Assembly: GCA_031283825.1 (NCBI GenBank)
Contig: JAITAZ010000617.1
Span: 1-9,329 of the forward strand
Source of the DNA: Planctomycetaceae bacterium
Lineage (GTDB): Bacteria > Planctomycetota > Planctomycetia > Pirellulales > Thermoguttaceae
Direction of reading: 5' to 3'
DNA length: 9,329 nt
The first letter of the stretch is position 1. Every line of letters starts with the position of its first letter. Below, in pieces: positions 1-5,720 of the stretch. The notes beneath the pieces were generated by a model that saw only the letters and a list, made by a program, of their open reading frames with translations, had not been told where the DNA came from and searched no databases. The position numbers and the translations under genes were made by a program.

Positions 1-154
1 TCGGCGTTAGCCGACGGTAAATCTGAAATGATTTTAATTATTGTCGAATCCATTTTATCGTTGCCTTCGGCAACGCGACCTTTCGGCGAAAGGTCGCCTA
101 CCTGATCTATTACCGCCTACCTGATCGGGGGTAGCAAGTGCGTAACATGAGTTA
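1..154. repeat. Truncated palindromic repeat element (copy A)
   Basis: This is the right-hand part of the element seen complete at 2627-2902; the rest lies before the window. It holds three hairpins in order: TCGGC-GTTA-GCCGA (1-14), CGTTGCC-TTC-GGCAACG (59-75), and a perfect 10-bp stem GCGACCTTTC with loop GGC (75-97). The AT-rich spacer at 15-58 is nearly identical to the spacer in the other copies. On the minus strand the 10-bp hairpin is preceded directly by GTAG (98-101 read as CTAC). The element ends in TGCGTAACATGAGTTA (139-154), identical to one end of the element at 2627-2902. The stretch just inside (about 119-138) matches the reverse complement of that element's left interior, so this copy lies in the opposite overall orientation at that end. 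Confidence 0.85.
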
Positions 155-170
155 TTAAAGTAAAAATTAT

Positions 171-235
171 GGATTTAAATCAAAATTTAATTTTTAAAAA
201 ATATTCTCTCTGTGAACACTGTGTTCTCTGTGGTT
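171..235. repeat. CACAGAG-type repeat block
   Basis: This 65-bp block is the reverse complement of 5234-5297 with only a handful of differences. It joins an AT-rich half (GGATTTAAATCAAAATTTAA) to a half containing CTCTGTGAACACTGTGTTCTCTGTGG. In both places it sits next to the palindromic repeat family (after the element at 1-154, and inside the composite element at 4996-5552), so the two repeat types seem to travel or insert together. No coding sense was found in it. Confidence 0.75.
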
Positions 236-503
236 AATAAAAAAACGAGTTTTTAGAAGTTCGCTTTATTGAAAAAAATATTTCCCCTTATTGTCTGTTG
301 TTGTTGTAGCTGGTAAAATTCCGGCAAAGCTGATTGGTATTGTCTGCAAAGTGCGGTTTATGTGAACCGTATTTGTGGGCGGCAGGCAAGAGAGGAATGG
401 TTAGCGATTTGTTCTTGAGTTACATATTTGACTAATTATTAAGTAGATTAAATAGTGTTTAATTCTAGTTTGAGCGTTAATTTTTTTCTGATATCTGTCT
501 GTT
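236..503. other. Intergenic leader, no gene recognised
   Basis: No convincing open reading frame or known RNA was recognised. TTTTAGAAGTT at 251-261 equals the right end of the small inverted-repeat element at 7465-7584, so it may be a solo end of that family. A short hairpin CGGTT/AACCG occurs at about 355-370. A weak promoter candidate is TTGACT (428-433) with AATAGT 17 bp downstream (451-456). Confidence 0.5.
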
Positions 504-509
504 TATAAT
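504..509 (+). promoter_or_regulatory. Candidate -10 box for the TIM-barrel gene
   Basis: A perfect TATAAT lies here, but the -35 position holds only a T-run. Transcription from it would start near 516, leaving a leader of about 28 nt that contains the ribosome binding site at 529-534 and excludes the in-frame GTG at 511 as a start. Confidence 0.4.
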
Positions 510-528
510 TGTGCGAAACCACATTTTT

Positions 529-534
529 GGGGAG
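529..534 (+). promoter_or_regulatory. Ribosome binding site GGGGAG
   Basis: GGGGAG ends 9 nt before the ATG at 544. It fixes that ATG as the start over the in-frame GTG at 511. It is the only strong Shine-Dalgarno site in front of an intact gene in this window. Confidence 0.75.
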
Positions 535-543
535 TCAAATTTT

Positions 544-1596
544 ATGGCAAAGCGTAAAGCAAACCTATATCCTAAGCTTCACAATGCGGCTTGGCCCGGC
601 GTTGTTGGCAAGGGTGTTCCCGGAGCGGAACCTGCTATCGATCTTGATACCATGCTCAAATTGACGAGCGAGGCGGAAATTGATGGCGTTAAATTTGATG
701 GATTCGATCTTAATCTCTGCATACCTCATTTTGACGTTAATTCTCTTGATAGTGAAATTAAGAGACTTGCGGAAAAGGCGAATTCATTTAATCTTGATAT
801 AGGAACGATTGTTCCGGCTATTTGGCAAGGCGTCGGCGGCGGTTCGGCATTTGGTAGTCCGGCGGATCGGAAGAGGTTTTTGGATCAAGTAAAGATCGGT
901 TGTCAAGTTGCGTCGGAGTTGCGGAAACTTGGGGTGCGTCCGAATGGTTCAGTGCGAATCGATACTGCCGCCGGCGTAGAAGAATGGGCAAAAGACCCCG
1001 AACAAAATCAAAAGTTAATCGCAGAGACTTTCACGGAAGCATGCGATATCGCCGTAGATTACGACGAAGTCCTAGCTTGTGAAGGCGAAATTTGCTGGGG
1101 AGGAATGCACAGTTGGAAAAGAATGGTACAAATTCTAGAAATGGTTGACAGACCTCAAACGCTAGGTTTTCAAGCGGACATGGCGCACACCTTATTATAT
1201 ATTCTAGGTTACAACGCGCCAGAAGACAGAATTTTACCAGAAAATTACGATTGGAAAGACAAAGAAACTTTCGATAGAGCTTACAAAAAAATGACAAACG
1301 CTTTAAGACATTGGACTGTAGATTTGCATATCGCACAAAACGACGCCACCGTCTTCGGAAGCGGAACACACGACAAAACAGGAAGACATTGTCTGCCAAA
1401 AGACCCAAACGGAAAATTAGACGTAGTTTATTACGCCGGTTTCTGGCTAGCTGACGAGGATGGAATAACAAAACGATTTAATCATATTTGCTGGGACGGT
1501 TGTATGTTCCCAAACGCCGTCATGACAAATCCCCAAACATGGAAAGACGTCCTCGAAACAATGATCGCAGTAAGAAATCAATACGGTTGGAAATAA
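544..1596 (+). CDS. TIM-barrel sugar isomerase/epimerase-like protein
   Basis: The 350-residue protein looks like a member of the xylose-isomerase-like TIM-barrel superfamily (sugar or sugar-phosphate isomerases and epimerases); the substrate cannot be told from sequence. Candidate metal-binding or catalytic residues lie at the ends of successive strands: E180/E182 in CEGEICWGG, D212 in FQADMAH, H262 in VDLHIAQND, and an acidic residue near the C-terminus (D318 in CWDGC or E338). Other striking motifs are FDGFDLN (51-57), PAIWQGVGGGSAFG (91-104) and FGSGTHDKTGRHC (271-283). No signal peptide or membrane segment is visible, so it is probably cytoplasmic. The ATG at 544 is chosen because of the GGGGAG site upstream. 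The gene appears monocistronic. Codon use changes within the gene: the first 140 or so codons favour GAT, CTT and GGC, the rest favour GAC, AGA, GGA and TTA/CTA. It could act in sugar catabolism like the rhamnulokinase gene at 7878, but nothing links the two directly. Confidence 0.8.
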   Translation: MAKRKANLYPKLHNAAWPGVVGKGVPGAEPAIDLDTMLKLTSEAEIDGVKFDGFDLNLCIPHFDVNSLDSEIKRLAEKANSFNLDIGTIVPAIWQGVGGGSAFGSPADRKRFLDQVKIGCQVASELRKLGVRPNGSVRIDTAAGVEEWAKDPEQNQKLIAETFTEACDIAVDYDEVLACEGEICWGGMHSWKRMVQILEMVDRPQTLGFQADMAHTLLYILGYNAPEDRILPENYDWKDKETFDRAYKKMTNALRHWTVDLHIAQNDATVFGSGTHDKTGRHCLPKDPNGKLDVVYYAGFWLADEDGITKRFNHICWDGCMFPNAVMTNPQTWKDVLETMIAVRNQYGWK

Positions 1597-1799
1597 TTTG
1601 AATGATAATTTTTCAATGAAATATTTGTTTTGTCCCTTGTGTTTTAACGCCGATTTTAAGCTAGTTTGTCCCCTTAAAAAAATACTGCGACTGAATTGTT
1701 ACGAAATTTCCAATGAAATATTATAAATTTTTAAGGGACAATTTGTACTATTTAAGTTGCGTGCAATTTAAAAACCTTTAACGTTACAATAAAAAAATT
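1597..1799. other. AT-rich gap with a small inverted repeat
   Basis: TTGTCCCCTTAAAAA (1666-1680) and TTTTTAAGGGACAA (1728-1741) form an inverted repeat with one extra base and a loop of about 47 nt; TTTTTAAGGGACA recurs at 2473-2485. A near-duplicate, TTCAATGAAATATTT (1613-1627) and TCCAATGAAATATTA, lies on either side of the left arm. No T-tailed GC-rich terminator is visible after the upstream gene. TACAAT at 1785-1790 could be a -10 box for the next gene, without a clear -35. Confidence 0.5.
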
Positions 1800-2438
1800 A
1801 TGCGAAAACTTCCAGTTTATCTTCTTCTTGATGTATCTGGTTCGATGTCTGGCGAGCCTATTGAGGCGGTCAAAAATGGCGTTCAGATGATGCATTCGGC
1901 GTTACGTAAGGATCCTTATGCGCTTGAATCGGCGTACATTAGCGTTATTACGTTTTCGAGTAATGTTCAACAAGTTATTCCATTGACGGAAGTATCTCAA
2001 TTTCAGCCTCCGAGTCTTTCGGCGAGCGGAGGGACGTCTTTGGGCGAGGCGTTGCAGAAGGTCGTTGATTGTGCGAATCGTGAAGTTGCCAAATCGACCA
2101 AAGACCAAAAAGGCGATTGGAAACCTCTGGTATTTATAATGACAGACGGCACTCCGACGGACAATGTTGAATCGGGAATATCGGCGTTTCAGAGTTACAA
2201 GTGGGGAGTTGTTGTTGCGTGTGCGGCAGGACAAAACGCAGATAAAACAATTTTGCAGCGTTTAACTGAAAATGTTGTAACTTTGGACACGGCGGATTCG
2301 GCGACAATTGCAGCGTTTTTCAAATGGGTTTCATCGTCAATTTCGGCAAGCAGTAAGAAAGTTGACGAAGCCGGAAACGACTCCAGTTCAAACGAGTTAC
2401 CACCTCCGCCGCCAGAAATTAATCTCGCAAAACCGTAG
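1800..2438 (+). CDS. TerY-like VWA domain protein
   Basis: The 212-residue protein is a single von Willebrand factor A domain with an intact metal-ion-dependent adhesion site: DVSGS at 11-15 (D11, S13, S15), T79 in GGTSLGEAL, and D116 in MTDGTPTD. The opening LPVYLLLDVSGSMSGEPIEA and the tail LPPPPPEIN (200-208) are typical of the TerY family, which is best known from tellurite-resistance-type clusters. There is no signal peptide or transmembrane helix, so it is cytoplasmic and probably a metal-dependent protein-binding module. TerY genes often neighbour TerD-like proteins, a PP2C phosphatase or a protein kinase; none is present here, so the partner is unknown and the gene is an orphan. No Shine-Dalgarno site precedes the ATG. 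If the TACAAT at 1785-1790 is its -10 box, the mRNA would be almost leaderless. The VWA assignment is firm; the cellular role is not. Confidence 0.88.
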   Translation: MRKLPVYLLLDVSGSMSGEPIEAVKNGVQMMHSALRKDPYALESAYISVITFSSNVQQVIPLTEVSQFQPPSLSASGGTSLGEALQKVVDCANREVAKSTKDQKGDWKPLVFIMTDGTPTDNVESGISAFQSYKWGVVVACAAGQNADKTILQRLTENVVTLDTADSATIAAFFKWVSSSISASSKKVDEAGNDSSSNELPPPPPEINLAKP

Positions 2439-2487
2439 ATTATATAACTTGTGCGTAACTAATCAGTCGTAGTTTTTAAGGGACATT
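2439..2487. other. Short gap carrying a TTTTTAAGGGACA repeat
   Basis: Holds TTTTTAAGGGACA (2473-2485), also present at 1728-1740. AAGGGA (2478-2483) lies 4 nt before an ATG at 2488 and could serve as a ribosome binding site for the broken small frame that follows. No terminator hairpin is visible after the VWA gene. Confidence 0.45.
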
Positions 2488-2629
2488 ATGAAAGTCGTTG
2501 CTTGAAATCGGAGGTTTTAACGACTCAAAAGAAATCGCTCTTGAGTTTTTTCAAACAGATTTTGTAAACGTTCACACAAAGAGAAAAAATCCTACGCCCA
2601 GTAAGGACAGCGGAAAAAATTATCACTAA
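2488..2629 (+). pseudogene. Possible remnant of a small gene, cut by a repeat element
   Basis: An ATG at 2488 with AAGGGA just upstream reads MKVVA and then stops. One base out of frame, an open stretch runs from 2492 to 2629 and contains LEIGGFNDSKEIALEFFQTD followed by a basic segment (KRKNPTPSKDSGKNYH). One indel near 2500 would join the two. The stop TAA at 2627-2629 is the first triplet of the inserted repeat element at 2627-2902, so any original C-terminus was displaced. I do not recognise the protein. It could also be a chance open frame, or a 43-residue peptide starting at TTG 2498. Confidence 0.3.
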
Positions 2630-2902
2630 CTCATGTTACGCACTTGTTGCCCCCGATCAGGTATGCGACCGTAGGTAGGCGACCTTTCGCCGAAAGGTCG
2701 CGTCGGCGGAAGCCGACGGTAAATCTGAATTGATTTTAATTATTGTCGAATCCTTTTTATCGTTGCCTTCGGCAACGCGACCTTTCGGCGAAAGGTTGCG
2801 AACCTACGGTCGCCTACCTGATCTATTACCGCCTACCAGATCGGTGATCAACCTGATCGATAAACGACTACTGACGGACAAATACTGCGTAACATGAGTT
2901 AC
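2627..2902. mobile_element. MITE-like palindromic element (copy B, complete)
   Basis: This non-coding element is bounded by perfect 16-bp inverted ends: TAACTCATGTTACGCA (2627-2642) and TGCGTAACATGAGTTA (2887-2902). With TTAT and three more bases outside, the match extends to about 23 bp with two mismatches. Because each end can be read as TA plus ACTCATG, a TA target duplication is possible, as in IS630/Tc1-type elements. Inside, 2655-2701 and 2777-2823 form a second inverted repeat of 47 bp, and hairpins lie at 2679-2701 (10-bp stem), 2702-2717 (GTCGGC/GCCGAC), 2761-2777 and 2777-2799. GTAG occurs twice at 2671-2678, directly before the first hairpin. No transposase is encoded. It ends 58 bp before mnmG, so it lies in that gene's upstream region. 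Confidence 0.85.
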
Positions 2903-2960
2903 TAATAATTATGGTATATTACATTTTTAGAAATTCCCTATCATTATTTTGAGTTCTGTG

Positions 2961-4862
2961 ATGGAGAGATTTGATATAGTAGTGGTTGGCGCGGGTCATG
3001 CGGGTTGTGAGGCGTCGTTGGCGGCGGCGCGTATTGGGGCGAGGGTGTTGTTGGTTACGGGCAATCTTGACACGGTTGCTCAGATGAGTTGTAATCCGGC
3101 GATTGGCGGAATTGGCAAGGGTCATATTGTGCGTGAAATTGACGCGCTAGGCGGAGCAATGGGACTCGCTATTGACAAGACAGGGATTCAATTCAGAATG
3201 CTTAACAGGAGTAAAGGTCCAGCGATGCAAGGACCTCGCGCGCAAGCTGACAAGAAAGAATATCAAAATGAAATTAAACGTATTCTTGAGAATCAACCTA
3301 ATCTTCAGTTACGTCAAGACAGAATTGTTTCGATAGTTACGGAGTCGATAGATGTTTCTACATTTTCTTCTGATTCTATATCCTCTACAGTATCTAGTGC
3401 GTCTAATGCGTCTAGTAATCGCCGTCGGGTTGTTGGCGTTCAAACGGATGATGGCGTAGTGATTTATGCGGATGCGGTTGTGTTGTGTTGCGGTACGTTT
3501 TTGCGCGGCGTGTTGCATTTTGGCGAGCGAATGTTTTCGGGCGGCAGGGCGTCGGAGCCGTCGTCGGAGGGCGTGAGTGAATCGCTTCTTTCTCTTGGAA
3601 TTGACGTAAGTCGATTTAAGACGGGAACTCCTCCTCGTATAAATTCTAGGAGTATAAATTATTCTCTTTTGAGCGAGCATTACGGCGATATTGATCCGAC
3701 GCCGTTTTCGTTTTTGAGTGATAGGGTGAAGTCGTCGTCGGATCAGGTTTCGTGTTGGATAGCATATACGAATGTTCGGTTGCATGAGTATATTCGGGAC
3801 AATTTGCGTTATGCGCCGGCGTATAATGGGCAGATTCAGGCGAAGGGACCTAGATATTGTCCGTCGATTGAGACGAAGATAGAGCGATTTGCCGACAAGG
3901 AGCGTCATCAGATTTTTCTTGAGCCGGAGGGTAGAGGGACGAATGAGGTTTATGTCAATGGATTTTCGTCGGGGTTTGGTCGGGAGATACAGGAGCGGAT
4001 GTTGCGGATGGTGGCGGGGCTTGAGTCTGCGGAGGTGATGCGTTATGCGTATGCGATTGAGTATGATTATGTTCCGCCGGAGCAGCTTAAATTAACGCTT
4101 GAGACGAAGTTGGTTGACAATCTTTATATAGCGGGTCAATTGAATGGTACGACGGGTTATGAGGAGGCGGCGGCGTTGGGATTGGTTGCGGGAGCTAATG
4201 CGGCGTTGAAAGTTTCGGGGCGTGAACCGTTGATTCTTGACAGGGACAGTGCGTATATTGGGGTGATGATTGATGATTTAATTATGAGGGGCGTTGACGA
4301 GCCGTATCGTATGTTTACGAGTAGGGCGGAGTATAGGTTATTGTTGCGGCATGACAATGCGGATCGTAGATTAACTTTGTTGGCGGCGAAGTTGGGATTA
4401 GTTGACGGGCGGAGAGTGGAGAGGTTGCGGAGGAAGGTTGACGAGATTGCGAGGGCGAGTGGAATTTTAGCGTCAACGCATGATGCGAATGGTTCGATGT
4501 TAAAATTTTTAGCGAGACCGGAGACGACGTGGGAAGAGATTGTAGAGCGTATTCCGTTGTTATCTGATATATCGAGTCGGAGTGCGGAGCAAGTTTGTAT
4601 TGACGTTAAGTATGAAGGTTATATTAAGCGTCAGGAGGCGGATGTTGAGCGTGTTAAGAGGTTATCGATGCTTATGATATCGGAGGATGTTGATTATTCG
4701 GCGATGAAACATTTGAGAATAGAGGCGAGGGAGAAGTTGGAGAAATTCCGTCCGATAAATCTTTCTCAGGCGAGTAGAATTAGTGGAATAACGCCAGCGG
4801 ACATTGCGGTTTTAACTGTTTATACATCAGGCAAAGAAAAGAAAACTAGAGACGAATTGTGA
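2961..4862 (+). CDS. mnmG: tRNA uridine-34 modification enzyme MnmG (GidA)
   Basis: MnmG is the FAD- and NADH-binding subunit that, with the GTPase MnmE, uses methylenetetrahydrofolate to add carboxymethylaminomethyl (or aminomethyl) groups at C5 of the wobble uridine in certain tRNAs; it is cytoplasmic. The 633-residue protein has the full family pattern: FAD-binding GAGHAGCEA (10-18), CNPAIGGIGKGHIVREID (44-61), GPRAQADK (91-98), KTGTPPRI (220-227), the two conserved cysteines C265 (SCWIAYTN) and C300 (RYCPSIETKI), GQLNGTTGYEEAAALG (392-407), TSRAEYRLLLRHDNADRRL (453-471), and the C-terminal YEGYIKRQ (551-558) and QASRISGITPADI. Unusual is a Ser-rich insertion at about 129-153 (DVSTFSSDSISSTVSSASN and on), where homologues have a short turn. 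The ATG at 2961 fits the normal N-terminus; GTG 2958 and TTG 2949 are in frame just upstream. No strong ribosome binding site is seen. TATATT at 2915-2920 may be a -10 box, next to the upstream element's end. MnmE is not in the window. Confidence 0.97.
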   Translation: MERFDIVVVGAGHAGCEASLAAARIGARVLLVTGNLDTVAQMSCNPAIGGIGKGHIVREIDALGGAMGLAIDKTGIQFRMLNRSKGPAMQGPRAQADKKEYQNEIKRILENQPNLQLRQDRIVSIVTESIDVSTFSSDSISSTVSSASNASSNRRRVVGVQTDDGVVIYADAVVLCCGTFLRGVLHFGERMFSGGRASEPSSEGVSESLLSLGIDVSRFKTGTPPRINSRSINYSLLSEHYGDIDPTPFSFLSDRVKSSSDQVSCWIAYTNVRLHEYIRDNLRYAPAYNGQIQAKGPRYCPSIETKIERFADKERHQIFLEPEGRGTNEVYVNGFSSGFGREIQERMLRMVAGLESAEVMRYAYAIEYDYVPPEQLKLTLETKLVDNLYIAGQLNGTTGYEEAAALGLVAGANAALKVSGREPLILDRDSAYIGVMIDDLIMRGVDEPYRMFTSRAEYRLLLRHDNADRRLTLLAAKLGLVDGRRVERLRRKVDEIARASGILASTHDANGSMLKFLARPETTWEEIVERIPLLSDISSRSAEQVCIDVKYEGYIKRQEADVERVKRLSMLMISEDVDYSAMKHLRIEAREKLEKFRPINLSQASRISGITPADIAVLTVYTSGKEKKTRDEL

Positions 4863-4995
4863 TATACTTTGAACGATACAAATGGTTCTTTTTAGGAGAC
4901 AAAGCGGACATCGGGGACGTGCTTGTTTAAAATCTGGGGTAAATGTCTCGGAGTGATAAAAATGAAAAAAATCTCTCTCTTTGTAATATATCAGT
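4863..4995. other. Gap after mnmG, nothing recognised
   Basis: A 24-codon open frame from the ATG at 4882 resembles no known protein. TTTGTAATATATCAGTGGAAT (4980-5000) recurs as a near copy at 5305-5325, inside the following repeat element. No clear terminator follows mnmG. Confidence 0.4.
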
Positions 4996-5157
4996 GGAAT
5001 AATTTTTTATTTTTTATTGCAAAATAAAAACGTGAATAGTTACAAATTAACAAATGTAGAGACGCAATGCCTTGCGTCTCATTGTTCGATCAAAAGATCA
5101 CCGATAGAGACGCAAAGGCGACCGCTGACTCAGGTTCGCAACCGCCGACTCAGGTAG

Positions 5158-5222
5158 GCGACCTTTCGCCGAAAGGTCGCGTTGCCGAAGGCAACGATAA
5201 AATGGATTCGACAATAATTAAA
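5158..5222. repeat. Palindromic core, partial copy C
   Basis: Contains the 10-bp-stem hairpin GCGACCTTTC with loop GCC (5158-5180), preceded directly by GTAG (5154-5157), then CGTTGCC-GAA-GGCAACG (5180-5196) and the first part of the AT-rich spacer. The third hairpin is missing: the copy breaks off after AATAATTAAAA and runs into the CACAGAG block. Relative to the copy at 1-97 it lies in inverse orientation. Confidence 0.85.
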
Positions 5223-5233
5223 AATTTATTTTA

Positions 5234-5297
5234 AACCACAGAGGACACAGAGTTCACAGAGAAGTTTTTTAAAAAATTAAATTTTGATTTAAATCAA
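5234..5297. repeat. CACAGAG-type repeat block (second copy)
   Basis: Reverse complement of 171-235. It starts AACCACAGAGGACACAGAG and ends in the AT-rich half with TTTTGATTTAAATCAA. It interrupts the partial core copy that precedes it. Confidence 0.75.
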
Positions 5298-5360
5298 TAA
5301 TTTTTTTGTAATATATCAGTAGAATTTTTCGAAACGTATTTTAACAGTTTCCGCAAACCT

Positions 5361-5454
5361 CCTTTCGCCGAAAGGTCGCGTTGCCGAAGGCAACGATAAA
5401 AAGGATTCGACAATAATTAAAATCAATTCAGATTTACCGTCGGCTAACGCCGAC
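5361..5454. repeat. Palindromic core, full copy D
   Basis: The first hairpin is shortened to CCTTTC-GCC-GAAAGG (5361-5375) and has lost the GTAG foot. It is followed by CGTTGCC-GAA-GGCAACG (5379-5395), the full AT-rich spacer and GTCGGC-TAAC-GCCGAC (5439-5454). The spacer and last hairpin match copies A and B read in reverse complement almost base for base. Confidence 0.85.
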
Positions 5455-5592
5455 TTTTGATCGAACAATGAGACGCAAGGCATTGCGTCTCTACATTTGT
5501 TAATTTGTAAATATTCACGTTTTAATTTTTCGATTACAAAATAAAAAATTCCGTGAATGGTTACAAAAATTCTATTAAGGTTTAAATTGCTC

Positions 5593-5621
5593 TTGACATA
5601 GTTATTGTATTTTCGTAATAT
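5593..5621 (+). promoter_or_regulatory. Near-consensus sigma70 promoter for the flgN-like gene
   Basis: TTGACA (5593-5598) and TAATAT (5616-5621) are separated by exactly 17 bp, the best housekeeping-type promoter match in the window. Transcription would begin near 5628, giving a leader of about 93 nt before the ATG at 5721. It lies only about 40 bp beyond the composite repeat element, so that insertion has left it intact. Confidence 0.7.
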
Positions 5622-5720
5622 CCGCAACGTTGTAATTTGACTCTCGTTGACGTTTCCCAAAAAATATATTTCCGAATACCGAATTTTACTATTGCGTTAA
5701 TTTTTTATATTATTCCTAAA

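Larger units (their letters stand above)
4996..5552. mobile_element. Composite inverted-repeat element
   Basis: The ends are long inverted repeats. 5030-5097 and 5454-5520 match over 67 bp with one difference, and similarity continues outward imperfectly to about 4996 and 5552. Each arm contains the perfect hairpin GAGACGCAA-TGCC-TTGCGTCTC (5059-5080 on the left) preceded by GTAG on the outward-in strand. Between the arms are two same-direction copies of the palindromic core (5158-5222 and 5361-5454), separated by a CACAGAG block (5234-5297) and a second copy of the 4980-5000 motif (5305-5325). There is no coding sequence for a transposase. The layout suggests nested or recombined small elements rather than a single insertion. 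Confidence 0.8.

Noticed and set aside
355..400. A small structured RNA in the leader of the TIM-barrel gene
   Set aside because: A short CGGTT/AACCG hairpin and a purine-rich stretch are present, but they fit no RNA family I can recognise.
511..543. Upstream GTG start extending the TIM-barrel protein by 11 residues
   Set aside because: The ATG at 544 has a well-placed GGGGAG site, and the added residues overlap that site and the likely transcription start.
1031..1471. Long antisense open frame inside the TIM-barrel gene
   Set aside because: Its composition (Arg, Leu and Phe-rich) is what an antisense frame of a conserved gene gives, and it has no recognisable domain.
1666..1741. Terminator after the TIM-barrel gene
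   Set aside because: The inverted repeat has a loop of about 47 nt and an AT-rich stem without a U-tract in the right place.
2453..2460. TGCGTAAC after the VWA gene as another element end
   Set aside because: Only 8 bp of the 16-bp end are matched and there is no core next to it; chance is likely enough.
3309..3908. 199-codon antisense open frame within mnmG
   Set aside because: It lies fully within the conserved mnmG coding region and is Arg/Ile-rich without any motif.
1..5454. CRISPR array
   Set aside because: The repeats are few, irregularly spaced, palindromic and in different orientations; there are no regular spacers or cas genes.
5316..5660. Antisense open frame across the composite repeat and the flgN promoter
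   Set aside because: It reads through the hairpins and inverted arms of the repeat element, so its translated sequence is repeat DNA rather than a protein.
5637..5720. TTG start extending the FlgN-like protein by 28 hydrophobic residues
   Set aside because: FlgN is cytoplasmic and begins with a helix like the one from 5721; the extension would start only about 9 nt after the predicted transcription start.
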